This document shows, piece by piece, positions 37,363-45,706 of a stretch of DNA of 64,000 bases. The notes beneath the pieces were generated by a model. It made no database searches. It saw only the letters and a list, made by a program, of their open reading frames with translations, and was not told where the DNA came from. This DNA comes from Rhodoferax sp. PAMC 29310 (GTDB taxonomy: Bacteria; Pseudomonadota; Gammaproteobacteria; Burkholderiales; Burkholderiaceae_C): positions 3,906,001-3,970,000 of the forward strand of contig NZ_CP072852.1 in NCBI RefSeq assembly GCF_017948265.1, read 5' to 3'. The position numbers and the translations under genes were made by a program. Numbering within the stretch: the stretch's first letter is position 1; each line of letters starts with the position of its first letter.

Positions 37363-39918
37363 ATGACAGTGCTGAGTGTCTACGCGCTGCGCGGCAATGA
37401 CTTCATCGCCAGACAGGCGATCGCGAAGGTCCTTCTCGAGTTGCGACTGGATACAGCTATGCGCGACTTGTCCCGTGGCACTCATAATATTCTTGCCCAT
37501 GACCTTAGCGGGTCAGCGTTGCTGGTGGGGTTCCGGTCTGTGCTGGAGGACATCGAGAGGCAGTTCGAGAAGAATATCCTCACCCCCGAGCAGGCTCAGG
37601 CCATCCTGTTTGATCTCTTTCGCGCCTTCGCGCACGCCCCGCGATGGAATTCGAGCATTCCTCAGGAGTTTGCTTCGAACGTCGTTCCGGATGCGCTCAA
37701 GTCGATATACCTGGGCAGTGTCTTGTCCGAACCGTACCGGCTACGTGACAGCGATGGTGACGACGTTGTAGACTTGGATGAGTTGCTGACGACGCGCGAC
37801 CCGCTCCTGAACGACCGGATCCGGCGGGCAGGAGAGATGAAGACCGCGAAGCGATTGCGGGACGAACTAGAAGCCAGTGTTCTTGACCCGAAGATGGACA
37901 AGCCGGTACACGGCGCCACGCATCGAACATACATCGGCGATCAAGGGACACGCTACGGCAAAAGCACTGGTGGCTATATTTTCTTCAAGCCCGTGCCCGC
38001 AGGCGATCGTGGGCAGATCAAGATCCCAAGCCGACTGACGCTCGACCGGCGCAATGCCGTATCGATCAAGGTCTATGACGAAACACGCTCCGGCGGACTT
38101 GGCTTGGTGTTTGACCAACGGGTTGCGGCGGTGGTCAAAGGTGGCGGCCGGCTCAGGTTCTTTCGAGGTATGAAGCCGTCAGAGAGCTTCAACCCCGAGC
38201 GAGATGAGCGCATCGGTAACCGCTCGTTCACGCCGCTCCAGGGCGGCGCGGCTGACGGCCTGTTGGGTGATCTCGCTGTCGCCTTCGATCATGCATTTGC
38301 TACCGCCAACACAGGTCGAGCCCGGCTATCACCCGAAGACTACAACAACCGGGTTCGGCAATTCAACGTGGTCAGGCGAGCACAGGTCGAGGCGATCAGC
38401 GTCAGACTCGACAAGGCGACAAAAACACGGGTCGCCGAACTCGAACGAAGCATCGACCAGGCGACGAAGAGTCTCGCCACCTATTCAGATATTGTGTCAG
38501 AGGATGCATCGTTGATCACGGGCAGTCTGAGTCTTGGCCTGCTGGAGATGGAGATAGGTGCCGATGGCTCCGTAGCCCTAGAGCTGGCACAGGGCGATCT
38601 CTCGGCCAGTGAGTTTGCATCGATCCGAAGGACGTTCGACGGAAGCGTCAAGGCATTCAATGTCGAGTTCAGCGAAGACAGTCGAGCTCTGGCGACAAGA
38701 GTGGCGCTCTGGAACAAGGTGATGGAGGAGTATTACCAGTTCATCGATTCAGAGGAGTTCCTTTCGTATCTGGAAGCGCTGGAGTCACCGGAGCGTTGCC
38801 GCGAATATGCGACGGTCGCTGTCCGCCTGCTCAATAGCGAAGCGGGTGTCCGTTTCGCTGCTCAACTCCGGGCTGAGTCGCAGCGCCCGCGGTCGCGAAA
38901 GCGATCCACTCTGGCCAGCATGGTGATCAATGAACCCATCCCGCGCAGCGCTGAGGTCGAGGCGTCGTTGGCGGTTGTGGGGCAGGTTGCCGCGGTGCTG
39001 CTCAAGGTTGCTTCGGTCGAGGTCCGACTCGAGCTGTATCTCCGGATCGTCGACGGGCACCAACGGACTGGTGATGAGCTCAGGCTAACGCAGCAGGTAA
39101 TCCACCAGCTCCTGATGGCGGTGCAGCGCACTGAGGACGCAGGCATCATGTCGGATAGTGAGCGGTTTGCCTTCTATGTAAAGCAGCTGGAGGCGGCGTT
39201 CGACGCTCTGGCCAGTACGAAAGTCAAGCCCGCGGTGTTGGCTCAGATCCTGGGCAAGTTCGGCTCGATGCTGCAAGATGCTCAGTACCTGCAGCACGCA
39301 GAAGCTCGACGAGTATCGCTTTTGCAGTACGACGCCCGACAGAAGATTGCGCGTCGCTCCCCGACTCCGCGGCTGCAGTCCTACAGGCTGGTGGAAACGA
39401 AACCGGTATGGGGACAACAGGTGATCATGGCTGGTGCTGCCGGTTTTTCTCTGTTGTCGTTTGGAATCCGGGTTCGGCATCTGTTCAAGGAGCCCAGTGA
39501 TACGGCGACGATCGTCGGTACCGTGCTCGAGGGATCCGGTTTGGCCTTGACGCTGATCTCGGCGGCAGACTCGTTCTTGCCGTTCGTGCCACTGAAGGAC
39601 TATGCCTACGTCGCGAAGACGAAGTCGTCGTCGGTGCTTTTGCGCTTTGTCAGAATTGGAGGCCCGGTGGTTGGGGTCGCATCCCTCGTGCTGGAGGGGC
39701 TATTGGTGGGAGCGAAGACCAGCAAGTCGGGTAAGAGAAAGGCGTCCGCTCGGTTGCTGCTCAGCGGCGGCATGCTGGTGGGAGGCTTGGTGTATGGCTC
39801 CAACCCCATAGGCTGGGCCATTTTGATTGGCGGCACCGCCGCCCAGATGTGGATAGGTTCGACGAGCGCCACTTTCGAGCAGGCCACAAGCGAGCTGCGC
39901 AAGCTTTCTGCCTACTAA
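37363..39918 (+). CDS. Large protein of unknown function with calcium-loop motif and hydrophobic C-terminus
   Basis: 851 residues from ATG 37363, preceded by GAGAAGGAGAA. Not recognised as a family. Residues 129-140 (DSDGDDVVDLDE) match the EF-hand/thrombospondin-type-3 calcium loop at ligand positions 1, 3, 5, 9 and 12. Residues 340-370 are a likely coiled coil. Residues 685-835 contain four hydrophobic segments (about 686-702, 716-735, 766-784 and 798-831, the last long enough for a hairpin), comparable to colicin-like pore-forming ends. No signal peptide is seen, although calcium loops usually work outside the cytoplasm. Same codon style as the 864-aa gene, same strand, 74 bp apart: probably one operon and one system. 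Confidence 0.85.
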   Translation: MTVLSVYALRGNDFIARQAIAKVLLELRLDTAMRDLSRGTHNILAHDLSGSALLVGFRSVLEDIERQFEKNILTPEQAQAILFDLFRAFAHAPRWNSSIPQEFASNVVPDALKSIYLGSVLSEPYRLRDSDGDDVVDLDELLTTRDPLLNDRIRRAGEMKTAKRLRDELEASVLDPKMDKPVHGATHRTYIGDQGTRYGKSTGGYIFFKPVPAGDRGQIKIPSRLTLDRRNAVSIKVYDETRSGGLGLVFDQRVAAVVKGGGRLRFFRGMKPSESFNPERDERIGNRSFTPLQGGAADGLLGDLAVAFDHAFATANTGRARLSPEDYNNRVRQFNVVRRAQVEAISVRLDKATKTRVAELERSIDQATKSLATYSDIVSEDASLITGSLSLGLLEMEIGADGSVALELAQGDLSASEFASIRRTFDGSVKAFNVEFSEDSRALATRVALWNKVMEEYYQFIDSEEFLSYLEALESPERCREYATVAVRLLNSEAGVRFAAQLRAESQRPRSRKRSTLASMVINEPIPRSAEVEASLAVVGQVAAVLLKVASVEVRLELYLRIVDGHQRTGDELRLTQQVIHQLLMAVQRTEDAGIMSDSERFAFYVKQLEAAFDALASTKVKPAVLAQILGKFGSMLQDAQYLQHAEARRVSLLQYDARQKIARRSPTPRLQSYRLVETKPVWGQQVIMAGAAGFSLLSFGIRVRHLFKEPSDTATIVGTVLEGSGLALTLISAADSFLPFVPLKDYAYVAKTKSSSVLLRFVRIGGPVVGVASLVLEGLLVGAKTSKSGKRKASARLLLSGGMLVGGLVYGSNPIGWAILIGGTAAQMWIGSTSATFEQATSELRKLSAY

Positions 39919-40092
39919 AACCTCGCTTGTTGCGGTGACGTGGACGTCTTACGCGTGACGGCACTTCGGCGGTACAGCAGCCGGCGGATCCGTGGGTCAA
40001 TCACTGTCCGGTATCGGCGGCAACGGTCAGTGAACCGCCGGACTTGCGTGGCAGCAGTCAGTCTCAAAGACCACCCACTACGAAAAACCCCA

Positions 40093-40110
40093 TGACCGCT
40101 TCCGCCCGCA
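40093..40110 (+). repeat. 18-bp motif, inverted copy at 58050-58067
   Basis: TGACCGCTTCCGCCCGCA is an exact reverse complement of 58050-58067. Both copies are intergenic and next to a copy of the TAGCT-TGCGC repeat or within about 150 bp of it. It is probably part of a larger degenerate intergenic repeat. Confidence 0.55.
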
Positions 40111-40182
40111 AAGAAGCGGTTCATCTGAATTGAACAACCGATGATTCCGCTGGACCGGCGCTCATCAAGACCCGCCAAAGCG

Positions 40183-40220
40183 AAAAAAACTCCATGGCCT
40201 TGACGGCGATGGAGCTTTTT
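40183..40220. terminator. Bidirectional Rho-independent terminator
   Basis: The stem CTCCATGGCC (40190-40199) pairs with GGCGATGGAG (40205-40214) with one mismatch. It is flanked by seven A on the left and CTTTTT on the right. It can end both the 851-aa gene transcript (plus) and the htpG transcript (minus). Confidence 0.8.
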
Positions 40221-40242
40221 GAGTGGGTTGGATGGTTAATGT

Positions 40243-40296
40243 AGCTATGTTTTTAGTAGCTACTCCCGCTTATCTCGTCTGTGCTAGCGCCTGATT
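40243..40296 (+). repeat. Interspersed repeat (TAGCT-CGC-GCTAG family)
   Basis: GCTATGTTTTTAGTAGCTACTC, then CCGCTTAT, then GTGCTAGCGCCTGATTT. Same order and spacing of the TAGCT, CGCTTAT and GCTAG blocks as the copy at 44774. Confidence 0.5.
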
Positions 40297-40306
40297 TCTT
40301 TCAAAA

Positions 40307-42310
40307 TCAAGCGAGCAAAGCGTTCACGCGTTTCACATAGGCGGCTGGATCGGCAGGCATGCCACCTTCGGCCAACAGGGCTTGGTCGAACAGGATGTGG
40401 GCGAGGTCGTTGAAGTGAACCGAGCCCTCCAGCTTTTTCACCAACGGGTGGTCGGCGTTGACTTCCAGCACAGGCTTCACTTCAGGCGCGGTCTGGCCGG
40501 CTTGTTTGAGCATGCGCGCCAGTTGGGTGCTCATGCCGTCGTCCTGCACCACCAGGCAGGCGGGGCTGTCCACCAGGCGGGTGGTCACGCGCACGTCCTC
40601 GGCCTTGTCCTTCAGCGCTTCTTTGAGCTTGGCCAACAAGGGCTTGAAGGTCTCGGCAGCTTCTTCAGCGGCCTTCTTTTCGTCTTCGTCTTGTAGCTTG
40701 CCCAAGTCAACCGCGCCTTTGGCCACGCTTTGCAGTGGGGTGTCGTCAAACTGCTGCACGTAGTTCAGCGCCCACTCGTCCACGCGGTCGGTCATCAAGA
40801 GCACCTCAATGCCTTTTTTCTTGAAGACTTCCAGCTGCGGGCTGTTCTTGGCGGCGGCCAGCGTGTCGGCGGTGATGTAGTAGATGGCGTCCTGGCCTGC
40901 TTTCATGCGCGCCTTGTAGTCGGCAAAGCTCACGTTGACCGAGTCGGTGGTGCTGGAAGCAAAGCGCAACAGCTTGGCCAGACGGTCTTTGTTGGCAAAG
41001 TCTTCGCCCAGGCCTTCTTTCAGAACCGCGCCAAACTCGGCGTAGAACTTGGTGTACTTGCCAGCGTTTTTCTCGGCTTCGGCCTTGTCTTCTTCGCTCA
41101 AGACATCAGAAACCCCTGCGGTGGTGTCGGTCACGCCATCGGCACCGGCTGCGGGCAGCTTGTCGTTTTTGGCTAGGTCTTCCAGCATGCCCAGCACGCG
41201 TTTGGTGCAGCCTTCACGAATGGCTTTCACGTCACGGCTTTCTTGAAGCAGCTCACGGCTCACATTCAGGGGCAGGTCAGCGGAGTCAACCACGCCTTTG
41301 ACAAAGCGCAGGTAGGTGGGCAGCAGGGCTTCAGCGTCGTCCATGATGAACACGCGCTTCACGTAGAGCTTCACCCCGGCCGATTTTTCTCGGTTGTACA
41401 AGTCCATCGGCGCTTTGCCGGGTATGTAGAGCAACTGGGTGTATTCGGTGCTGCCTTCCACACGGTTGTGGGTATGGGCCAGCGGCGCTTCGAAGTCGTG
41501 GCTGATCTGTTTGTAAAACTCGTCGTACTGCTCTGTGCTGATGTCTTTCTTGGCGCGCGCCCAGATGGCGTTGCCCTTGTTGACGGCTTCCCACTCGCCC
41601 GTCTTGACCATGGCGCCGGGCTGGCGGCCGCCGTTTTCGTCGCTCGGGTTGATCAGTTCGCCGTCTTTCCACTCTTCCTTTTCCATCAAGATGGGCAGGC
41701 TGATGTGGTCCGAGTACTTGCTGATGATGCTTTTCAGCTTCCAGGCGCTGGCGTAGTCCAGAGCGTCGTCGCGCAGGTGCAAGATGACGCTGGTGCCACG
41801 TGCGGGGCGATCAATGGATTCGACTTCAAAGTCGCCCGCGCCGCCGCTGATCCAGCGCACGCCTTCGGAGGTCTGCATGCCCGCACGGCGCGATTCCACC
41901 GTGATCTTGTCGGCCACGATGAAGCCCGAGTAAAAGCCCACACCAAACTGGCCAATCAGCTGCGAATCAGACTTTTGGTCGCCTGAGAGCTTGCTCACGA
42001 AGTCTTTGGTGCCGCTCTTGGCAATGGTGCCCAGGTGATCAATGGCTTCTTGCGTGCTCATGCCAATGCCGTTGTCGGTGATGGTCAGCGTCTTGGCGTC
42101 CTTGTCAAAGGACACGCGCACTTCCAGTGTGGGGGCGTCTTCGTAAAGGCCGCTGTCGTTGATGGCTTCATATCGCAGCTTGTCGCACGCGTCCGAGGCG
42201 TTGGACACCAGCTCGCGCATGAAAATTTCTTTGTTGGAGTACAGCGCATGGGTCACCAGGTGCAGCAACTGGGCCACTTCGGCCTGAAAGGAATGGGTTT
42301 GCTTGGTCAT
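40307..42310 (-). CDS. htpG: Molecular chaperone HtpG (Hsp90)
   Basis: 667 residues. N-terminal ATPase signature [24 protein letters not shown] (near 24-47), [28 protein letters not shown]. The middle domain has [19 protein letters not shown], followed by an acidic Lys-rich loop and the C-terminal dimerisation domain. An ATP-dependent cytoplasmic chaperone in heat and oxidative stress. No typical sigma-32 promoter was clear upstream. Confidence 0.96.
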   Translation of the reverse strand: MTKQTHSFQAEVAQLLHLVTHALYSNKEIFMRELVSNASDACDKLRYEAINDSGLYEDAPTLEVRVSFDKDAKTLTITDNGIGMSTQEAIDHLGTIAKSGTKDFVSKLSGDQKSDSQLIGQFGVGFYSGFIVADKITVESRRAGMQTSEGVRWISGGAGDFEVESIDRPARGTSVILHLRDDALDYASAWKLKSIISKYSDHISLPILMEKEEWKDGELINPSDENGGRQPGAMVKTGEWEAVNKGNAIWARAKKDISTEQYDEFYKQISHDFEAPLAHTHNRVEGSTEYTQLLYIPGKAPMDLYNREKSAGVKLYVKRVFIMDDAEALLPTYLRFVKGVVDSADLPLNVSRELLQESRDVKAIREGCTKRVLGMLEDLAKNDKLPAAGADGVTDTTAGVSDVLSEEDKAEAEKNAGKYTKFYAEFGAVLKEGLGEDFANKDRLAKLLRFASSTTDSVNVSFADYKARMKAGQDAIYYITADTLAAAKNSPQLEVFKKKGIEVLLMTDRVDEWALNYVQQFDDTPLQSVAKGAVDLGKLQDEDEKKAAEEAAETFKPLLAKLKEALKDKAEDVRVTTRLVDSPACLVVQDDGMSTQLARMLKQAGQTAPEVKPVLEVNADHPLVKKLEGSVHFNDLAHILFDQALLAEGGMPADPAAYVKRVNALLA

Positions 42311-42353
42311 AAATATCCAGATTCAATGGTCAACAGGTTGCACAAATAACAAT

Positions 42354-42369
42354 GCCACCCAACCGGGTG
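42354..42369 (-). terminator. Possible weak terminator behind the lipase-like gene
   Basis: CCACCC(GGTT)GGGTGG forms a short perfect hairpin between the lipase-like gene and htpG; on the minus strand it is followed by the T-rich CATTGTTATTTG. The T run is broken, so activity is uncertain. Confidence 0.35.
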
Positions 42370-42460
42370 GTCGAACCCGCAATTATGGCCGCATGGCCTG
42401 AAATCAAGAGGCCAGGCGCTCTGGCGCCACTGCCGCACAGTGGGCAGGAGCCCACCAAGA

Positions 42461-43720
42461 TCAATCCGACTTGACCTCGGGCGTCAGCCACTTGAGCAGT
42501 TGCTGCGTGACCGTGGGGTGGTTCAGCAGTGCCAAATGGTTCATGCGGTAGGCAATGGATTGGTTGGGCTTGGCAAAGAAGAGCGTTCGCAGCGGGTCGT
42601 CGTGTTGACCCAAGGCGCTGTGCAGGGGCACCAAGCCATCGCCAATCAGGCGGTCAGCCAGCGAGCCGCGCTGCGGGGCAGTGGTGGCGGCCAAGGTAAA
42701 GCAGGCAATGCCCTCGGGCAGGGGAAGGAGTTGGCGACTGTCGGGCTTGCGCTGAAAGCGGTCATGTCCCTGCCAGTCGGCGTCCAGCACGTGTCCATAG
42801 CGCAGGTCAGTGATGCCCGCGCTGCGCAATTGGCCAAGTTTGGCAAAGGGCGCGGTGTAGGGCGTACTGCCTAAAATCACGTCTACCCAGTTGCCCGCGC
42901 GCTCCAGCGGGGCGCCGTGGTGGGGCGTGCCCAGAAAAACGATGTTTTTGAGTGTTGAAGGCCAGCGCAGGCCTGCTTGTCGGGCCGAGTGGATCGCACT
43001 GCGCGTCACCAGCCCCCCCATGCTGTGCGCAACCACAGTGAGCTCTTCCAACGGGACCGGCCAGTTCATCACCAGTTGCTCCAGCTGGGCCGCCAATTCG
43101 TGTCCGCTTTGTGAGGTGTGGCGACCGGTGTTGTAACGAACATAAATCGGGGTGTAGTCCAGCGTGGCTGCAAGGGCTGCGCCATGGTCTGATCCGGATC
43201 CGCCGGCGGGCACCTGCCATTGCAGGTCATTCATGCACAGGCCATGAATCAGAATCAAGACTTTGCCCGTGACCTCAGTCCGTGGTGGCATGGCTTGCCA
43301 GTCCAACGCGAGCCCCTGGTGGCGCAAACTCATGGCGGTGGCGAGCGGATTGCTGCTGGTCACCAGTCGGTCGCCCAGGACACCGTTGAGTGCAGCAACG
43401 ACGGCTTCTCGTTCGGGGCTGGCGGGGCGGTCTGGGTTGCCTTTGGCCAGCAGCGACTGAACTCCTGCCAAAGCGGCATCGACGCCTTTGCCAACCAGTT
43501 GGGTGACCCCTTGAACACTTTGGTAGACCAGCCCCGTGAGTCCACGGGTCTGGTTTGGCGTTGCGCCGCTGGGGGCGCCCAGCGTGCGCCAGACGGACTG
43601 GTGAACGCCTTCGGCGATGCGGGTGACGCCGGCTGTGGCCTCAGTGGCCAGTTGGGCAATACCCCGCAAATCGGACGGTTGCAGGTGTTTCAGCGGGTTT
43701 TTGGAGGGAGGCTTGGCCAT
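42461..43720 (-). CDS. Lipase-like alpha/beta hydrolase (PGAP1/triacylglycerol lipase type)
   Basis: 419 residues. Residues 1-145 are a helical N-terminal region without signal peptide. Then LILIHGLCMNDLQW (oxyanion loop), VVAHSMGGLVTRSA (nucleophile elbow GxSxG with Ser near 237), IVFLGTPHHGAPLERAGN, and late Asp and His (DGLVPLHSA, MNHLALL). The TPHHGAPLERAGN block is typical of PGAP1-like lipases and of PHB/lipid hydrolases of betaproteobacteria. Substrate unknown, probably an ester lipid or polyester. Confidence 0.82.
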   Translation of the reverse strand: MAKPPSKNPLKHLQPSDLRGIAQLATEATAGVTRIAEGVHQSVWRTLGAPSGATPNQTRGLTGLVYQSVQGVTQLVGKGVDAALAGVQSLLAKGNPDRPASPEREAVVAALNGVLGDRLVTSSNPLATAMSLRHQGLALDWQAMPPRTEVTGKVLILIHGLCMNDLQWQVPAGGSGSDHGAALAATLDYTPIYVRYNTGRHTSQSGHELAAQLEQLVMNWPVPLEELTVVAHSMGGLVTRSAIHSARQAGLRWPSTLKNIVFLGTPHHGAPLERAGNWVDVILGSTPYTAPFAKLGQLRSAGITDLRYGHVLDADWQGHDRFQRKPDSRQLLPLPEGIACFTLAATTAPQRGSLADRLIGDGLVPLHSALGQHDDPLRTLFFAKPNQSIAYRMNHLALLNHPTVTQQLLKWLTPEVKSD

Positions 43721-43828
43721 GGTTGAGGCGCACCGGACGTGAGGTCGCAGTGCGCCGGCCCATTGTCAGTGTCTGTTCGTGCTTGCGCTAGAGGGGCGCA
43801 TCTAGCCCGATTCGGGTGCAATTCTGTT

Positions 43829-44773
43829 TTAGAAGCGCTCGTGCGGTTGCAGGTAGCGCCACTGGCCAACGGGCAGGTTGCCCAACATGACGTGGCCCAC
43901 GCGAACCCGCTTCAGGCCCACCACTTTCAGGCCCACCAACTCGCACATGCGGCGAATCTGGCGCTTCTTACCTTCGGTGAGCACAAAGCGAAGCTGCTCC
44001 GGGTTTTGCCACTCCACCTTGGCGCGTTTCAGCGGCTGGTTGTCCAGCGACAGTCCGTGCCGCAGTAATCGCAGTTTGTCCGCCGGGAAAACCGCCTGCA
44101 CATCGGTGCTCACCGGGTCGTCATCGTCAATGCGGCTGAGTTGGGTGACTTTGCCGCCATAAGTTGCGGCGGCGCTGTTGGCTGCGGCCAAATTCTCGGC
44201 GCCGGTGTACACCACGCGTACCAGATATTCCTTCTCCATCTCCGAGTCCTCGCCAATGAGCTGGCGCGCCACGCGGCCGTCCTGGGTGAGCACCAGCAAG
44301 CCGGTCGAGTCAATGTCCAGGCGGCCTGCGGGCACCAGGCTTTTGAGCTGGCTGGGGTGAAAGAAGAAGCGGGCGTTGTCATCCGTCCAGCGGTTCTGGG
44401 GTTGCACCAGGGTGATGGCGGGCTCGTGGCCGTCCTCGGCCTGGCCGCTCACCAGACCCAATGGCTTGTTGATCAGAATCGTGACCTGATTGGCCTGCTG
44501 GCCCTGGGCCTGCTTGGTGATTTCAATTTTGACGTTGGGCAAGACCTGCATGCCCATGGTGGCGACCTCGCCGTTCACCTTGACCCAGCCTTTGCCAATC
44601 CATTCGTCGGCCTCGCGCCTTGAGGCCATGCCCAGTTCGGCCATGCGCTTGTTCAAGCGCAGCGTGCCGTTGGGGCCGGTGGCGGCCGTGTTGGATTGCC
44701 CGGCAGGCACGGCGGCGCGGCTGGGAGGAGGGGCCGCACGGCGGAAAGTGGGAGTTGGCTTTGAATCAGTCAT
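43829..44773 (-). CDS. rluF: 23S rRNA pseudouridine synthase, RluF-like
   Basis: 314 residues with a Pro/Ala-rich N-terminal extension (about 35 aa), then an S4 RNA-binding domain (LRLNKRMAELGMASRREADEWIGKGWVKVNGE) and the RsuA/RluB/E/F catalytic domain. The catalytic Asp is in AGRLDIDSTGLLVLT; EKEYLVRV and EGKKRQIRRMCELVG follow. EKEYLV and the C-terminal GLKRVRVGHV favour RluF over RluB/RluE. It makes pseudouridine in 23S rRNA. Confidence 0.88.
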   Translation of the reverse strand: MTDSKPTPTFRRAAPPPSRAAVPAGQSNTAATGPNGTLRLNKRMAELGMASRREADEWIGKGWVKVNGEVATMGMQVLPNVKIEITKQAQGQQANQVTILINKPLGLVSGQAEDGHEPAITLVQPQNRWTDDNARFFFHPSQLKSLVPAGRLDIDSTGLLVLTQDGRVARQLIGEDSEMEKEYLVRVVYTGAENLAAANSAAATYGGKVTQLSRIDDDDPVSTDVQAVFPADKLRLLRHGLSLDNQPLKRAKVEWQNPEQLRFVLTEGKKRQIRRMCELVGLKVVGLKRVRVGHVMLGNLPVGQWRYLQPHERF

Positions 44774-44829
44774 TGCTATAAATTTGGTAGCTGCTTGCGC
44801 TTATTTTACAAGGGCTAGTGGTTGATTTG
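44774..44829 (+). repeat. Interspersed repeat (TAGCT-TGCGC-GCTAG family), best copy
   Basis: TTGCTATAAATTTGGTAGC, TGCTTGCGCTTATTTTACA and AGGGCTAGTGGTTGATTTG in order. It fills the space between the rluF start and the crp/fnr stop, with an overlap of one base to rluF. The element is intergenic and AT-richer than the flanks. Confidence 0.55.
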
Positions 44830-45537
44830 TCATAAAAATAAATTAGACCTCAAGGCGTGCAGGTCCAGCACCCGAAGGCCGCCGTATTCGACACGGATGC
44901 AGCCCTGATTGGCGAGGTTGGTTAGCGCCTCGTTCACCCGTTGGCGAGACAGGCCCACAAGGTAGGCCAACTCTTGCTGGGTGATGCGCAAGGCGGCTCC
45001 CACGCCCGGATAAAGAACCGGGTTGAACAACGAGGCCAAACTGCGGGCCACACGAATGTCCGGGTTGGTCATCCGATCGATTTCCCGCGCTGCGATGAAC
45101 TGACCCAAGCGCTCGTTCAGCTGGTTCATCACGAAGCGGTTGAATCCAATCGAATGATCGAGCAACCAATGAAAGGTGTCCACGTGCAGGCCGGCCACCA
45201 TGCTCTTGCGCAGGGCCTGAATGTTGTAGCGGTAGGTCTCCCGCTTGAGGGCTGTGCCTTCGCCAAACCAGCCGCCCGGCGGCACGCCGGTGAAGGTCAT
45301 GGTTTTGCCTTCGGCGTTGTCGCTGCTCATCTTGAGAAGCCCATCCACCACGCCAAACCAGTAGGTCACCGGTCGCCCAGTGCGGCACAGGTATTCCCCT
45401 GGCGTGGCGTCGGAAATCTTCAAGTCTTCCTCGGCGCGCTGACGCTCCACTGGCGTCAACACAGCAATCCACGGAATGGTGGCCAACTCAGGCGCAGTGA
45501 GGGAGCGGCGGCGGTGAAACAGGGTGTTATCGGACAT
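44830..45537 (-). CDS. Crp/Fnr-family transcriptional regulator
   Basis: 235 residues: cyclic-nucleotide-binding-type domain (about 35-130, ISDATPGEYLCRTGRPVTYWFGVVDGLLKM, GWFGEG) and C-terminal HTH (RITQQELAYLVGLSRQRVNEALTNLANQGCIRVEYGG). No N-terminal Cys cluster, so it is not an FNR oxygen sensor; the effector is unknown. It is divergent from the CoA-ligase/ABC-importer operon and probably controls it, with palindromes in the 169-bp space between. Confidence 0.92.
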   Translation of the reverse strand: MSDNTLFHRRRSLTAPELATIPWIAVLTPVERQRAEEDLKISDATPGEYLCRTGRPVTYWFGVVDGLLKMSSDNAEGKTMTFTGVPPGGWFGEGTALKRETYRYNIQALRKSMVAGLHVDTFHWLLDHSIGFNRFVMNQLNERLGQFIAAREIDRMTNPDIRVARSLASLFNPVLYPGVGAALRITQQELAYLVGLSRQRVNEALTNLANQGCIRVEYGGLRVLDLHALRSNLFL

Positions 45538-45596
45538 GGTATGGGCTGTAAGTCTTCAATAAGTGAAGGGAAAACACCTACCGAGAATGGTCTGAA

Positions 45597-45646
45597 TTGT
45601 CGTCGAAATGACAACAAAGCGTCAAATGACGTCCTATTATTGACGC
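45597..45646. promoter_or_regulatory. Cluster of palindromes between divergent crp/fnr gene and CoA-ligase operon
   Basis: Three dyads lie side by side: TTGTC-N8-GACAA (45597-45614), CGTCAAATGACG (45620-45631, perfect) and GCGTCAA ... TTGACGC (45619-45625 and 45640-45646). TGTC/GTCAA half-sites suit a Crp/Fnr-type dimer. They are 60-110 bp from the ligase start and 60-110 bp from the regulator start, so both directions may be controlled. Confidence 0.5.
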
Positions 45647-45706
45647 CATCAACGCAACCGAACGACTTTTTGATCCGGTTGCCTTCACTTGAGACAAGGC
45701 ACAGGG

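Larger units (their letters stand above)
39919..40306. other. 388-bp convergent spacer with terminator and repeats
   Basis: No gene is seen. The spacer separates the 851-aa gene (plus) from htpG (minus). It contains an 18-bp motif shared with position 58050 (40093-40110), a bidirectional terminator (40183-40220) and a copy of the interspersed repeat (about 40243-40296) that ends just before the htpG stop. Confidence 0.6.

Noticed and set aside
33660..40306. Direct repeats (att sites) around the two-gene island
   Set aside because: No shared segment longer than chance level was found between the two flanks, and no integrase or tRNA is adjacent.
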